From the NCBI RefSeq assembly GCF_000735585.1, contig NZ_JNNO01000034.1:1-64000 (forward strand): 64,000 nt of DNA. Reading direction: 5' to 3'. The notes beneath the pieces are model-generated. The model saw only the letters and a list, made by a program, of their open reading frames with translations, ran no database searches and was not told where the DNA came from. Made by a program: the position numbers and the translations under genes. This stretch comes from Devosia sp. LC5 (GTDB lineage: Bacteria; Pseudomonadota; Alphaproteobacteria; Rhizobiales; Devosiaceae). Below, one piece after another: positions 34,483-45,354 of this stretch. Position 1 is the stretch's first letter. Every line of letters begins with the position of its first letter.

Positions 34483-35457
34483 TGCCGAGCGCAGGCCGAG
34501 CGCGTCGATGGCCGCCACCTGGTCGGCCTCAAGCGGGCCGGCCCGCTCCGCTGCAAGCGCCTGTTCCAGTTCGGCGACGGTTTTGACGCCCAGCACCAGC
34601 GTATCGACGCCCTCGATGCCCAAGGCATAGCGATGGGCGATAATAGCGGGGTCCTCGCCCCATTGCCGGCAGAGCGCGCGATAGGGCGCGGCGCGGTCGA
34701 AGTCATTGCCGGTGGCGCGCTGATCCTCGGGGATCTTGCGGTCAAGGCCCGCGGTCAGCGCGCCGGCTTGCACGGCGCGCACGCCCATGACCCCGACCCC
34801 ATTGGCCCTGGCGGCGGCGATGATGTCGCGGGGCCGCCCGGGCGTGCCGGTGCCGTTCATTTCCCCGGCGCTATCCATCAGGTTGGCGATGGCCTGCAAA
34901 GCGGCGGGGCGGGGGGCGGAAGAAATCGCGTCGATGGTCGCCCCGGTATGATTGAAACCGGTAATGCCCCAACTGGCGATCAGCCCGTCTGCGACCAATC
35001 GCTCGAAGGCGGGGACGACCGCGTCGCGATAAAGGCTGAGGCTGGTGGAGCGTTCGTCGCGCGGCCGATCATTGTTGGGATAGACGAAATCGTCGGGGCG
35101 GATTTCGGTGTGCAGCAGCATCATGTCGGCTTGGCTGATGCGCATGGCGGCAAGGCTGGCTTCCAGCGAAGCGCGCAGGCGGGGATAGACTTCGGCGGCG
35201 GGCGGATTGCCCGCGCCATATTTGGTGGTGATGCGCACGCCTTGCGGGATGCGACCCTCAAAGGCTTTGGCGATCATCGCCTCGCAGGTCTTGTAGCCGG
35301 GTGCGGTGTCGATGAGATCGATGCCCGCCTCGACCGCGCGATGCAGGGTGCCGATGGCGTCCTCTTCCGAGGCGGGACCCCAGACCATGCCGATACCGCC
35401 GCCGCCCAGCGTGAGGCGGCTGACCTTTCCGAATGGGCCCAGGATATTCTGTTGCAT
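34480..35457 (-). CDS. Aldo/keto reductase 1
   Basis: The 325-residue TIM-barrel NADPH oxidoreductase keeps the AKR tetrad: Asp and Tyr in LIDTAPGYKTCEAM, Lys in ITTKYGAG, and His in MMLLHTEI. LGGGGIGMVWGPAS at the N-terminus, WGITGF, and TLVLGVKTVAELEQAL near the C-terminus fit the family. The substrate is unknown. It is 22 bases from a second reductase and probably transcribed with it. Confidence 0.87.
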   Translation of the reverse strand: MQQNILGPFGKVSRLTLGGGGIGMVWGPASEEDAIGTLHRAVEAGIDLIDTAPGYKTCEAMIAKAFEGRIPQGVRITTKYGAGNPPAAEVYPRLRASLEASLAAMRISQADMMLLHTEIRPDDFVYPNNDRPRDERSTSLSLYRDAVVPAFERLVADGLIASWGITGFNHTGATIDAISSAPRPAALQAIANLMDSAGEMNGTGTPGRPRDIIAAARANGVGVMGVRAVQAGALTAGLDRKIPEDQRATGNDFDRAAPYRALCRQWGEDPAIIAHRYALGIEGVDTLVLGVKTVAELEQALAAERAGPLEADQVAAIDALGLRSA

Positions 35458-35479
35458 TGTGGTGCTCCGTTTCTAACGA

Positions 35480-36487
35480 TCAGGCGAAGGCCGGCTCGGC
35501 CATCTCATCCAGAATATTGGCAATCTCGGCCATGGTGGTGGCGGGGAGCGGACCCTGGTCCAGGGCGCCCAGATTGTCGCGCACCTGGGCTTCCGATTTA
35601 AAGCCCGGAATGGGGATTGTGTGCGGCGAGCGGGCCAGAATCCAGCCCAGTGCGCCTTGTGCCGGGCTGCGCCCGCCGGTGGTGAGCAATTCGCGGATGG
35701 CCTCGATTCGGGCCAGCGCCTCGGGCAGCGGCTTGCCATCTTTGAAGAAGCGCACCCATTCGTGCCCGGCGCCGCGCACGTCCGAGCTTGGCAGCACCGA
35801 AGCGGCAGTGAATTTGCCCGTCAGCATGCCCATGGCCAGAGGTGAGCGATTGAGACTGGCCAGGTTCTGTTCAGCGCAGAGCTTGAGCATGTCGGGCCCG
35901 TCCCTGAACACGCTCAATTCCTGCTGCACGGCAGCAAAATGGGGGAATTTGACCATGCGGGCGGCCGATGCGGCATTGTCGGTGCTCCAGCCCCAGGCGC
36001 GGATCTGGCCGCTCTCGGCGAGCTGTTCCAGCGCTTCGCCGGCGGCATCGGCTGCAGCATCAGCCAGGTCGCCGACATGGATCTGCAGCAGGTCGATATA
36101 GTCGGTGCCCAGCCGGGCCAGCGATTGGGTGCAGGCCCATTGCACATAGGCCGGGCTCACATCGGTGGCCAGCAGCGCCTTGGCCCTGGGGTCATAAGTA
36201 TAGCCGAACTTGGTGGCGATGACGGCATCGCTGCGGCGCCCGGCCAAAGCCCGTCCAAGCACGCTCTCGCTATGCCCGGTGCCATAGGCATCGGCGGTGT
36301 CGAACAGGGCCGCGCCCAGTTCGAGCGCCACCTGGATGGCGCGGATCGATTGGGCGTCATCGATATCGCCCCAGCCATCGGGTTTGCCATTGAGCAGGAA
36401 GGGGCCGCCAATGGCCCAGCAGCCCATGCCGATGGCGCTGGCCTTGATGCCGGAGCGGCCGATGGAGCGGAATCTGGAAAAGGTCAT
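35480..36487 (-). CDS. Aldo/keto reductase 2
   Basis: The 335-residue enzyme has Asp and Tyr in LFDTADAYGTGHSESVLGRAL, Lys in IATKFGYTY and His in LLQIHVGDLAD. The C-terminal IPIPGFKSEAQVRDNLGAL is the NADP-binding end. It looks like the sugar/Tas-like AKR branch rather than the adjacent gene's subgroup. The GMGCWAIGGPFLLNG opening is typical. Likely first gene of the two-gene unit. Confidence 0.88.
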   Translation of the reverse strand: MTFSRFRSIGRSGIKASAIGMGCWAIGGPFLLNGKPDGWGDIDDAQSIRAIQVALELGAALFDTADAYGTGHSESVLGRALAGRRSDAVIATKFGYTYDPRAKALLATDVSPAYVQWACTQSLARLGTDYIDLLQIHVGDLADAAADAAGEALEQLAESGQIRAWGWSTDNAASAARMVKFPHFAAVQQELSVFRDGPDMLKLCAEQNLASLNRSPLAMGMLTGKFTAASVLPSSDVRGAGHEWVRFFKDGKPLPEALARIEAIRELLTTGGRSPAQGALGWILARSPHTIPIPGFKSEAQVRDNLGALDQGPLPATTMAEIANILDEMAEPAFA

Positions 36488-36499
36488 GGTGAGGATGTC

Positions 36500-36652
36500 C
36501 TAGTGGCTGGCGTGATTGCGGACGAAATCGGAGAGGCAGTCGCGGCTGGCGCCCAGATCGGCGAGCTGACGGTCATCCATGCTGCGCAGGATGCGCAGGG
36601 CGACGTGGTCCTGCCAGACGGCGTGGACCCGGCGAAACAGGTTTTGCAGCAT
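36500..36652 (-). CDS. DUF1127 micro-protein
   Basis: A 50-residue protein with the DUF1127 (YjiS) pattern: ILRSMDDRQLADLGASRDCLSDFVRNH. Such proteins in alphaproteobacteria are often involved in phosphate, RNA or stress responses, and are arginine-rich (RRVHAVW). The longer open frame (to 36946) has no conserved sequence. It lies 13 bases upstream of the second AKR gene on the same strand, so it may lead that unit. Confidence 0.75.
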   Translation of the reverse strand: MLQNLFRRVHAVWQDHVALRILRSMDDRQLADLGASRDCLSDFVRNHASH

Positions 36653-36830
36653 TGCAGTGTTCCTTGAGGCAAAGCCGAACCCCGCGCCGGTAGCATGGCC
36701 ACCGGCTTTGCAGATTTGGCTGTTTTGATTTCCGTTCGGCGCCTGTCGCGGTGCCGTCGCAGCCATACTTGCGCAAATTTGCGGCGTGCCGCTATGCTCA
36801 AGAACGCAAGACACTTTGCAGAAATGAAAA

Positions 36831-37700
36831 ATGGATTTCAGCTGGGACGATCTGAGGCTGTTTCTGGACGTGGCGCGGCTGGGCGGGCTGAGCGCGGCTA
36901 CCGCCACGACGGGCCTGAGCGCCGCCACTTTGGGCCGCCGCATCACCGCGCTCGAACGCCAATTGGGCGAGCCGCTGTTTGCGCGGTCCCAAACCGGTTA
37001 TCGCCTGACCCCGCCCGGCGAGGCGCTGCTGGCCCGCGCCGAGGACGTCGAGACCGCGATGCTCTCGCTCAAGCGCTGGAAGGAGGGGGCAATCGGCGAG
37101 CGGGTGGTGCGCGTCTCGGCCGGCGCCTGGACCTCCGCCTTTCTTGCCTCCCATATCGGAGCGTTGTGGAGCGTGGATGACCGCTTCGGGCTCGAACTGG
37201 TCACTGCCAATGAAAAGGTCGATATCGGCCGGCGCAATGCCGATCTGGGCATTCGCAACCAGCGTCCCTCCGAGCAATGGCTGGCGGGACGGTTGATCGG
37301 CAAGGTGGCCTATGGCCTCTACTCAGGCCTCAACCTGGTCAATGGCATTGCCGCCGGATATTTCGTCGGCATTGCCGGCGATGGCGCCCAGACCCAATCG
37401 GCCCGCTGGATGCAGGCGCGCCATGGCGATCGCATCGCCGTGCGCGGTAATGATTCGATGAGCGTGCGCGAATTGGTGGCGGCAGGGGCCGGGCTTTCGG
37501 TATTTCCGTGCTTCGTGGGTGATAGCGACCCAAGGCTGATCCGCGTGGCGCCGCTGATCGCCGAACTCGAAACCGACCAATGGCTGGTCAGCCATCATGA
37601 GGAACGTCATACCCCCGCCGTGCGTGCGGTGGCCGATCGCATCGGCAAGCTGATGGGCGAGCATGGGGCGCTGTTCCGGGGCGAGCGGCCGGGACATTAG
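36831..37700 (+). CDS. LysR-family transcriptional regulator
   Basis: The 289-residue protein has the N-terminal winged HTH: DLRLFLDVARLGGLSAATATTGLSAATLGRRITALERQLGEPLFAR (7-52). The remaining part is a periplasmic-binding-like effector domain (FGLELVTANEKVDIGRRNADLGIRNQRP). Divergent from the DUF1127/AKR genes with a 178-base gap, it may regulate the reductase pair. The effector is unknown. Confidence 0.88.
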   Translation: MDFSWDDLRLFLDVARLGGLSAATATTGLSAATLGRRITALERQLGEPLFARSQTGYRLTPPGEALLARAEDVETAMLSLKRWKEGAIGERVVRVSAGAWTSAFLASHIGALWSVDDRFGLELVTANEKVDIGRRNADLGIRNQRPSEQWLAGRLIGKVAYGLYSGLNLVNGIAAGYFVGIAGDGAQTQSARWMQARHGDRIAVRGNDSMSVRELVAAGAGLSVFPCFVGDSDPRLIRVAPLIAELETDQWLVSHHEERHTPAVRAVADRIGKLMGEHGALFRGERPGH

Positions 37701-37822
37701 GCGCCGCCGTGATCGAGTTGCAACGATACAATTAAGTAGCTAAAGCGCTTGCAGGCCCTATTTTACTCCTCGGCGAAATGGACTAGCGTGCGCCTCGCTT
37801 CTGTTTGCGAGTAGCTTTTATT

Positions 37823-38995
37823 ATGAGATTCGGCATTGAGCTGCCGCCCCAGATCAAGGTCTATGGGGCGTTCTTTGTTTATTCATTTTGCATGGGGAGC
37901 CTTTATCCCCGCCTGCCCGATATCCAGCACGCCATGGGCGTGGGCGAAGGCGCTCTCGGGTTTGCGCTGATCGGGGCGGCCCTGGGCACGCTGATCTCGC
38001 TGACCTTTGCCAGCCCGATCATCGAGCGTATCGGCTATCGCCGCACGCTGCTGACGGCTTTGCCGACGCTGGCGGTGTTTTACGCCATCGCCGTCTGGGC
38101 GCAGACGCCGCTGACGCTGTTCCTGCTGCTGATGCCGGTGGGCATAACCATCGGCGCCATCGAGATCATCATCAATCTTGAGGCCGACCGGGTCGAGCAT
38201 GCCATTGGCCGGCGCATCATGAACCGCTCGCATGCCTTCTGGAGTTTCGGTTTTTTCAGCGCCGGAATGGTGGGGGCCTTCATCGCCCAGACCGGCCTGT
38301 CCGCCCAGATGCACCTGGCCATCATGGTGCCTGTTGTCGCCATCGCTACATTGCTGATTCTGGGCCGGTTTCAGCCAGCCGAGCATCGCAGCGGCGGCAA
38401 TACCGATGCGGCGCCGCGCTTTGCCCGCCCGACCCTGGCTATTCTCGTGCTGGTGACGGTTTGCCTGTCGGCCATGATCATGGAGGGCGCCGGTATCGAC
38501 TGGTCGGCCATCTATATGCGCGACGTGTTTGGCGCCGCCCCGTTCTGGGCCGGTTTTGCCGTGGCCCTGGGCGCCGGCACGCAGGCGGTGACACGGTTCT
38601 TCGCCGATAGTTTTGTCGAACGCTGGAGCCCGGTCATCGTCGCGCGGACCCTGTTGACCATTCTGGGCATCGGCACGCTGCTGGTCTTCTTCACCTCCGC
38701 GCAATGGGCGGCTTATCTGGGCCTGGCGCTGATGGGGGTGGGCACCAGCGCCATCTTCCCGCTGGCCATGTCGGCGGCAGCGCAGCGCACCGACCGGCCT
38801 GCCGCCGTCAATGTGGCGGCGCTGGCGCAGATTTCCTTTGTATCATTCCTGTTGGGACCGCCGCTGCTGGGCTATATCGCCGAGCATCTCGGCATTCGCT
38901 GGGCCTTTGGCGTGGGGCTGCCGCTCGTCGCGTTGAGCCTGTTCGCCGCCTCTGCCCTGGGCCCCAAACCTGTCAGATCGACCGTGACCCCATGA
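37823..38995 (+). CDS. MFS transporter A of a tandem pair
   Basis: A 390-residue inner-membrane carrier with about twelve hydrophobic segments, opening with IKVYGAFFVYSFCMGSLYPRLPDIQ. EGAGIDWSAIYMRDVFGA and SAAAQRTDRPAAVNVAALAQISFVSFLLGPPLLGYIAEHLGIR are distinctive for the YbjJ-like branch. The substrate is unknown. The ATG at 37823 follows an in-frame TTG that I do not use. The stop overlaps the next ATG (ATGA), so the two carriers are co-translated. Confidence 0.85.
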   Translation: MRFGIELPPQIKVYGAFFVYSFCMGSLYPRLPDIQHAMGVGEGALGFALIGAALGTLISLTFASPIIERIGYRRTLLTALPTLAVFYAIAVWAQTPLTLFLLLMPVGITIGAIEIIINLEADRVEHAIGRRIMNRSHAFWSFGFFSAGMVGAFIAQTGLSAQMHLAIMVPVVAIATLLILGRFQPAEHRSGGNTDAAPRFARPTLAILVLVTVCLSAMIMEGAGIDWSAIYMRDVFGAAPFWAGFAVALGAGTQAVTRFFADSFVERWSPVIVARTLLTILGIGTLLVFFTSAQWAAYLGLALMGVGTSAIFPLAMSAAAQRTDRPAAVNVAALAQISFVSFLLGPPLLGYIAEHLGIRWAFGVGLPLVALSLFAASALGPKPVRSTVTP

Positions 38996-40185
38996 ATATT
39001 GCACCGCAATACCGCATTTATGCGGGTTTTTTCCTGTTTGCCATAACCACCGGCGCCTTGATGGCGCGCCTGCCCGATATCCAGACCCATCTGGGGGTGT
39101 CGGAAAGCCAATTGGGCCTCACCATGATCGGCATGTCGCTCGGCTCGCTGATCTCGCTGACCTTTGCCTCCCCGCTAATCGAAAAAGTCGGGCCGCGCAT
39201 GACAGCTTTGGTCACCGTGCTGGGTCCGTCATTGCTCTTCGCACTGATCCCCTGGTTGCCGGTGGCGCCGGCCGTGTTCGTCGTGATGTTCTTCACCGGG
39301 CTGTTGTCCGGCGCGCTCGAAATCAATCTCAACGTGGAAACGGACCGGCTCGAAACGGCCAGCGGCAAGCGCTACATGAACCGCGCGCATGGCTTTTGGA
39401 GCGTCGGCTTCTTCGTCACAGCGCTGTTCGGTGCCATGATCCGCCAGTCCGGGCTCAGCGTCCAATGGCATATGGCGATCATTGCAGCGATCGTCGTGCT
39501 AGTGGGCGGCTATATGTTTTTCGGCATGGTGCCGGCGCCCAAGCCCAAGGGGCAGAGCCACGATGCCGGCGCACACCGCATCGCCTTTCCCAATTGGGGC
39601 CTGGTGCCGCTCTGCATTATCGGCTTTGCCGCCTTCCTCGTCGAAGGCGCGGGCATCGACTGGTCGGCCATCTATATGCGCGATGTCTTCTCGGCCGAAC
39701 CCTTTGTGGGCGGCATGGGGCTGACGCTCTTTGCCTTCTTCATGGCGGCCATGCGGCTCACCGCCGACCCGGTCGTCTCCCGCTATGGTCCGCGCAATGT
39801 AGCCATGGTGCTGCTGGTGCTGGCGGCGATCGGCGTGCTGATGGTGGGCATGGCGCCCCAGACCTGGGTGGCTTTGGCCGGTTTCTCGCTGATGGGCATT
39901 GGCTGCTCGGCGGTCTATCCGCTGGCCGTTTCGGCGGCCGCGCAGCGCACCGACCGGCCGGCCGCGGTCAATGTCGCAGCGCTTGGCCAGGTGAGCTTTG
40001 TCGTCTTCTTCCTGGCGCCACCGCTGTTGGGTTTCGTTGCCGAATATCTGGGCATCCGCAACTCTTACCTGATCTGCCTGCCGCTGCTGGTGGCCGGACT
40101 CTGGGCGGCGAGCTTCGCGCTGGGCAATCGCAAGGTGGAAGAACCGCACGGCCTGCCGCCCGAGCCGGTGCCGCCGCATGGCTGA
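38992..40185 (+). CDS. MFS transporter B of a tandem pair
   Basis: The 397-residue carrier is a paralogue of the preceding gene: EGAGIDWSAIYMRDVFSAEP and SAAAQRTDRPAAVNVAALGQVSFVVFFLAPPLLGFVAEYLGIR are nearly the same as in A. The likely origin is tandem duplication. It starts in the stop of A and its stop overlaps mmcB by eight bases. The two carriers may have different substrates or may act as a heteromer (inference). Confidence 0.85.
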   Translation: MNIAPQYRIYAGFFLFAITTGALMARLPDIQTHLGVSESQLGLTMIGMSLGSLISLTFASPLIEKVGPRMTALVTVLGPSLLFALIPWLPVAPAVFVVMFFTGLLSGALEINLNVETDRLETASGKRYMNRAHGFWSVGFFVTALFGAMIRQSGLSVQWHMAIIAAIVVLVGGYMFFGMVPAPKPKGQSHDAGAHRIAFPNWGLVPLCIIGFAAFLVEGAGIDWSAIYMRDVFSAEPFVGGMGLTLFAFFMAAMRLTADPVVSRYGPRNVAMVLLVLAAIGVLMVGMAPQTWVALAGFSLMGIGCSAVYPLAVSAAAQRTDRPAAVNVAALGQVSFVVFFLAPPLLGFVAEYLGIRNSYLICLPLLVAGLWAASFALGNRKVEEPHGLPPEPVPPHG

Positions 40186-40639
40186 GCTGCCGCCCATTAT
40201 CGACCTGCGCCAATCGGCCACCGCGCTGCGCGTGCAGCGCGGGGTGATGCGGCTGCTGCGCGAAACCTATGACATGGCCTGCTATGCCGAGGTAACCTTG
40301 CGCAGCGGCAGGCGGGCCGATGTGCTGGGCGTGGGACCGAAAGGCGAGATCTGGATCGTTGAGATCAAGTCGAGCCTGCTCGATTTTCAGGTCGACAAGA
40401 AGTGGCATGAATATCGGGAATTTTCCGACCGGTTCTTCTTCGCTAAGCCGACGGAACTGGACGCCGGGATTTTCCCCGAAAGCGAAGGGTTGATCGTGGC
40501 CGATGGGCATGATGGCGCGATCCTGCGCGACAGCCCCGACACGCCCATGGCCCCGGCCCGGCGCAAGGCGCTGATGCTCAAACTGGCGCGGCTGGGAGCG
40601 GACCGGATCCATATGTTGATGGATCCGGGTCCGAAATAG
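40178..40639 (+). CDS. mmcB: MmcB family DNA repair protein
   Basis: The 153-residue protein looks like MmcB, a PD-(D/E)XK-fold nuclease-like protein acting in mutagenic or mitomycin C repair in Caulobacter. VTLRSGRRADVLGVGPKGEIWIVEIKSSLLDFQVDKKW carries the D...ExK pattern (ADVLG, VEIKS). The end REFSDRFFFAKPTELDAGIFPESEGLIVAD is typical. It overlaps the upstream MFS gene by eight bases. Confidence 0.85.
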   Translation: MAELPPIIDLRQSATALRVQRGVMRLLRETYDMACYAEVTLRSGRRADVLGVGPKGEIWIVEIKSSLLDFQVDKKWHEYREFSDRFFFAKPTELDAGIFPESEGLIVADGHDGAILRDSPDTPMAPARRKALMLKLARLGADRIHMLMDPGPK

Positions 40640-40667
40640 GTCGATAGACCGTGGCTTGCCGTTCTTG

Positions 40668-40762
40668 CAGTAGACCTCATCCTGAGCCTGTCGAAGGACG
40701 AGGTCGTGACGGGATGGTGGGCACGACCTCGTGGTTCGACAGGCTCACCATGAGGTCTACTG
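40668..40762. repeat. Dispersed palindromic repeat, family B, facing pair
   Basis: AGTAGACCTCATCCTGAGCC faces GGTTCGACAGGCTCACCATG; the inner ends ACGAGGTCGTG and CACGACCTCGT also pair. It marks the left edge of the carbohydrate locus. Confidence 0.75.
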
Positions 40763-40768
40763 GGGACG

Positions 40769-43237
40769 CTACCCCGCCATCGTTTCGCTGAGCCTGCGTC
40801 GCCGGATCAGCGGCTCGATGCTTATATTCGGATGCGCGACGGCCTTGCCGTCCACCGATAGACCAGCATTCCAATCCAGCCCGATCGTGCCGACCGGCAG
40901 GCCCTTAAGGGTCAGATGGCGGCCGTCAAGGCTGAGGTCGAGCCCGGCAATGCGCTGGGCGAAGGCATGGATATCGTCGCCTTCGGCGGCCAGGGCCATC
41001 CAGCCTATCATCTTGCCATAACAGCGGTATTCACGACCGGCGCTGGGGCCCTTGGTGACCGGCTCGAGTGGGGCGGTGGCTTTGTAGGCCAGGAGACCAT
41101 TGCCTGAGCGCAGGATCAGGGCGCCGTCGATCAGATGTGCTTCCACCCCAGCCTGCGAGACATAGGCATGGGTGAAATCCAGGCGCGGATTGCTGCCCAG
41201 GTCGTAGAGCAAGAGGGCAACGTTTTCGTGCTGGGCGGCGCGGGGGAGGACGCCATTGCCGGCCCAATAGGAGGGGCGCTGGCTGCCCCAGGGATCGTCT
41301 TCGCCGGGATGGTTGATCCAGCTGCGGGCCAGCGGATGGGCGGAGAACAGCACGTCGATCACATGCTGCTGGTGGCCGTAGCCGCCCGGCTTGGCGCCGG
41401 CATTGCTCGATAGCTGCACGGCGGGGGTCTTGAACAGGCTTAGATGGGCGGCGTGGTCATAGCCCTGGGTGTAATGGGCGGTGATGGCCTGGCCCGGCTC
41501 GGGCCAGGCCAGACTGCCCAGCTCGGGCGGCGGCAGATAATTACCGGCGGCAAAAAACGGGAGCGAGGCGACGCCCTGATTGAGCCAGCCTTTGCCAAAG
41601 GCGACGGTAGCGAAGGGGGCAAGTTCGGTCAGCGGACCGGCGCGCAATTCCTTGTCATAGGCGCGGCCCATGCTGCCGGCGGAAACGCCGCCAAGGGTAT
41701 GCAGCGCCATCATGGTAAAGATGCGGTCGGTGACGCGGCGGGCGCGGATGGCAATGTCGGCGGGGGCGAAGTCGATCAAGGCCAAGAGACCGATGAAATC
41801 GACCGGGTAATAGGCCGATGAATTCCATTCGGCCAGCCCTTCGGCCTCGACCGCATCGAACCACAAATGCAGTCGCTCGGCGGCGAGCTTGGCTTGTTCG
41901 CTTCCGTTGCGGTTGGCGGCGGTGAAGAGGCTGTCGGGGAAGAGCTGGCCAGCCATCAGTTGGGAGACGTGGAAGCACAAAGCGTGGTTCTCGCTCCAGA
42001 ACCACATGACGTCATTGCCCGGCTCATCCACCCAATAGCGGAAATTGAGCAGGGCCGTCTTGGTGCGGGCGCGCAGGTCGGTGGGGAACTGGGCGGCATA
42101 TCGCGCAAAGGCCCAGAGCAGCGGCACGCTGACGAAATCGGCGCAGTCCCAACGCTCCTCGATAATGCTCAGCGTTTCCTCGATAATGTCGCGGAAGCGC
42201 TGGTCAGCTGGCTGGCCCGACGCCAGCATGGCAAGGGCGGTGCCCATGCGCATCTCGCCTTCGTTTGCACTATGCAGCAGGGCCTCGCGCTTGCGCTCGG
42301 CAATGTCGGCATGACGCGGCTGGGGGGCAATATCATAGATGATTGCGCAGGCGATCCGGCGGGCAACGCGTGTATCGTCGAGGATGAAGGTCAGGTCGAT
42401 AATGTGGTAGCCGTCGGGCAATTCATCGCCGCGGCAGAGGGTGACTTTTGTCTCGCCCGCGTTCAGCGTGACCGTGCGATCAAGCATGGTGTGTTTGGCA
42501 TGCGAGGTCGAGCCGACCTTGGCGTGGATGGCGACGGAAAGGCTTGCGGGGGTGTCGAATTCGAGCACCAGCGGGTCGTTGGAGCCGGTAAATTCCCCGG
42601 CTGGCCGGACTTCTGCGGCCAATGCCTTGAGACTATCGAGGTGGGCATCGGCCGGGGCGCCTGGCAGGAAGACGGCGAGGGGGACGTCGTCGAGCAGGGT
42701 GAGCTCGAAGAACCAATTGGTGTCGCGCTCGGCCATGTCTTCGGTCAAAACGACGATGTCGCTGCCAGCCGCTTTGATGGGCAGGTGGACGACGCTTTGC
42801 TCGGTGGAATTGCGGGTAAAGGGTTCAAAACGCGCAGCTATTTCGCCATCGACCCAGATATGCACGCCCCCCCGCGTCGAGAGGCGGAACGAGCAATAGC
42901 GGTCGATCGGGGCGCTCAGACTGGTGCGGCACCAGCGGGCCAAACGGGTCGGGGTGAAGCGGAACTGGCTGAATTCGACGCGGCGATTGGCGCCGGGCAG
43001 GTAGAGGCTCTCCACGGGCCAAGAGGTGTCGAGTGTGACATTTCGCGTGGCGATGTCGCGCCAGGTGGCGACGCGGCAGGGTAGGTCGCCAACGTCGACG
43101 AAGCCATTGATATATTTGTAGTTTTGCTTGTCTTCAGCGGGCGCCGGAATGCCCGGAAAGGGCGTGGCCATGACTGGCGACAGGGCCCAGGCGGCAAGGC
43201 TATCGCCACGGTTGAGGATGAGAAGCGGTTTTGACAT
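40769..43237 (-). CDS. Large uncharacterised protein, possible cytoplasmic carbohydrate-active enzyme
   Basis: The 822-residue protein has no signal peptide or membrane segment and is probably cytoplasmic. The first 300 residues look beta-rich (possible sandwich), and the middle 330-680 is helical with aromatic and acidic motifs typical of an alpha/alpha toroid, such as VMWFWSENHALCFHVSQLMAG, LAEWNSSAYYPVDFIGLL and MGRAYDKELRAGPL. The end is beta-rich again. I do not recognise a named family; a polysaccharide lyase or glycosidase fold is an inference from shape and context. It is the last gene of an Opp/Dpp-type operon. Confidence 0.7.
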   Translation of the reverse strand: MSKPLLILNRGDSLAAWALSPVMATPFPGIPAPAEDKQNYKYINGFVDVGDLPCRVATWRDIATRNVTLDTSWPVESLYLPGANRRVEFSQFRFTPTRLARWCRTSLSAPIDRYCSFRLSTRGGVHIWVDGEIAARFEPFTRNSTEQSVVHLPIKAAGSDIVVLTEDMAERDTNWFFELTLLDDVPLAVFLPGAPADAHLDSLKALAAEVRPAGEFTGSNDPLVLEFDTPASLSVAIHAKVGSTSHAKHTMLDRTVTLNAGETKVTLCRGDELPDGYHIIDLTFILDDTRVARRIACAIIYDIAPQPRHADIAERKREALLHSANEGEMRMGTALAMLASGQPADQRFRDIIEETLSIIEERWDCADFVSVPLLWAFARYAAQFPTDLRARTKTALLNFRYWVDEPGNDVMWFWSENHALCFHVSQLMAGQLFPDSLFTAANRNGSEQAKLAAERLHLWFDAVEAEGLAEWNSSAYYPVDFIGLLALIDFAPADIAIRARRVTDRIFTMMALHTLGGVSAGSMGRAYDKELRAGPLTELAPFATVAFGKGWLNQGVASLPFFAAGNYLPPPELGSLAWPEPGQAITAHYTQGYDHAAHLSLFKTPAVQLSSNAGAKPGGYGHQQHVIDVLFSAHPLARSWINHPGEDDPWGSQRPSYWAGNGVLPRAAQHENVALLLYDLGSNPRLDFTHAYVSQAGVEAHLIDGALILRSGNGLLAYKATAPLEPVTKGPSAGREYRCYGKMIGWMALAAEGDDIHAFAQRIAGLDLSLDGRHLTLKGLPVGTIGLDWNAGLSVDGKAVAHPNISIEPLIRRRRLSETMAG

Positions 43238-43297
43238 GGGACCCGATTTGGTTAGCAGACTGTTAACGTTGAGCGGCCGCAACGGCGCCAGTCAGGC

Positions 43298-45350
<2,053 letters not shown>

Positions 45351-45354
45351 GATG

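Noticed and set aside
37805..38995. TTG start at 37805 for MFS transporter A
   Set aside because: It has no ribosome site and adds six residues of no conservation; ATG 37823 is sufficient.
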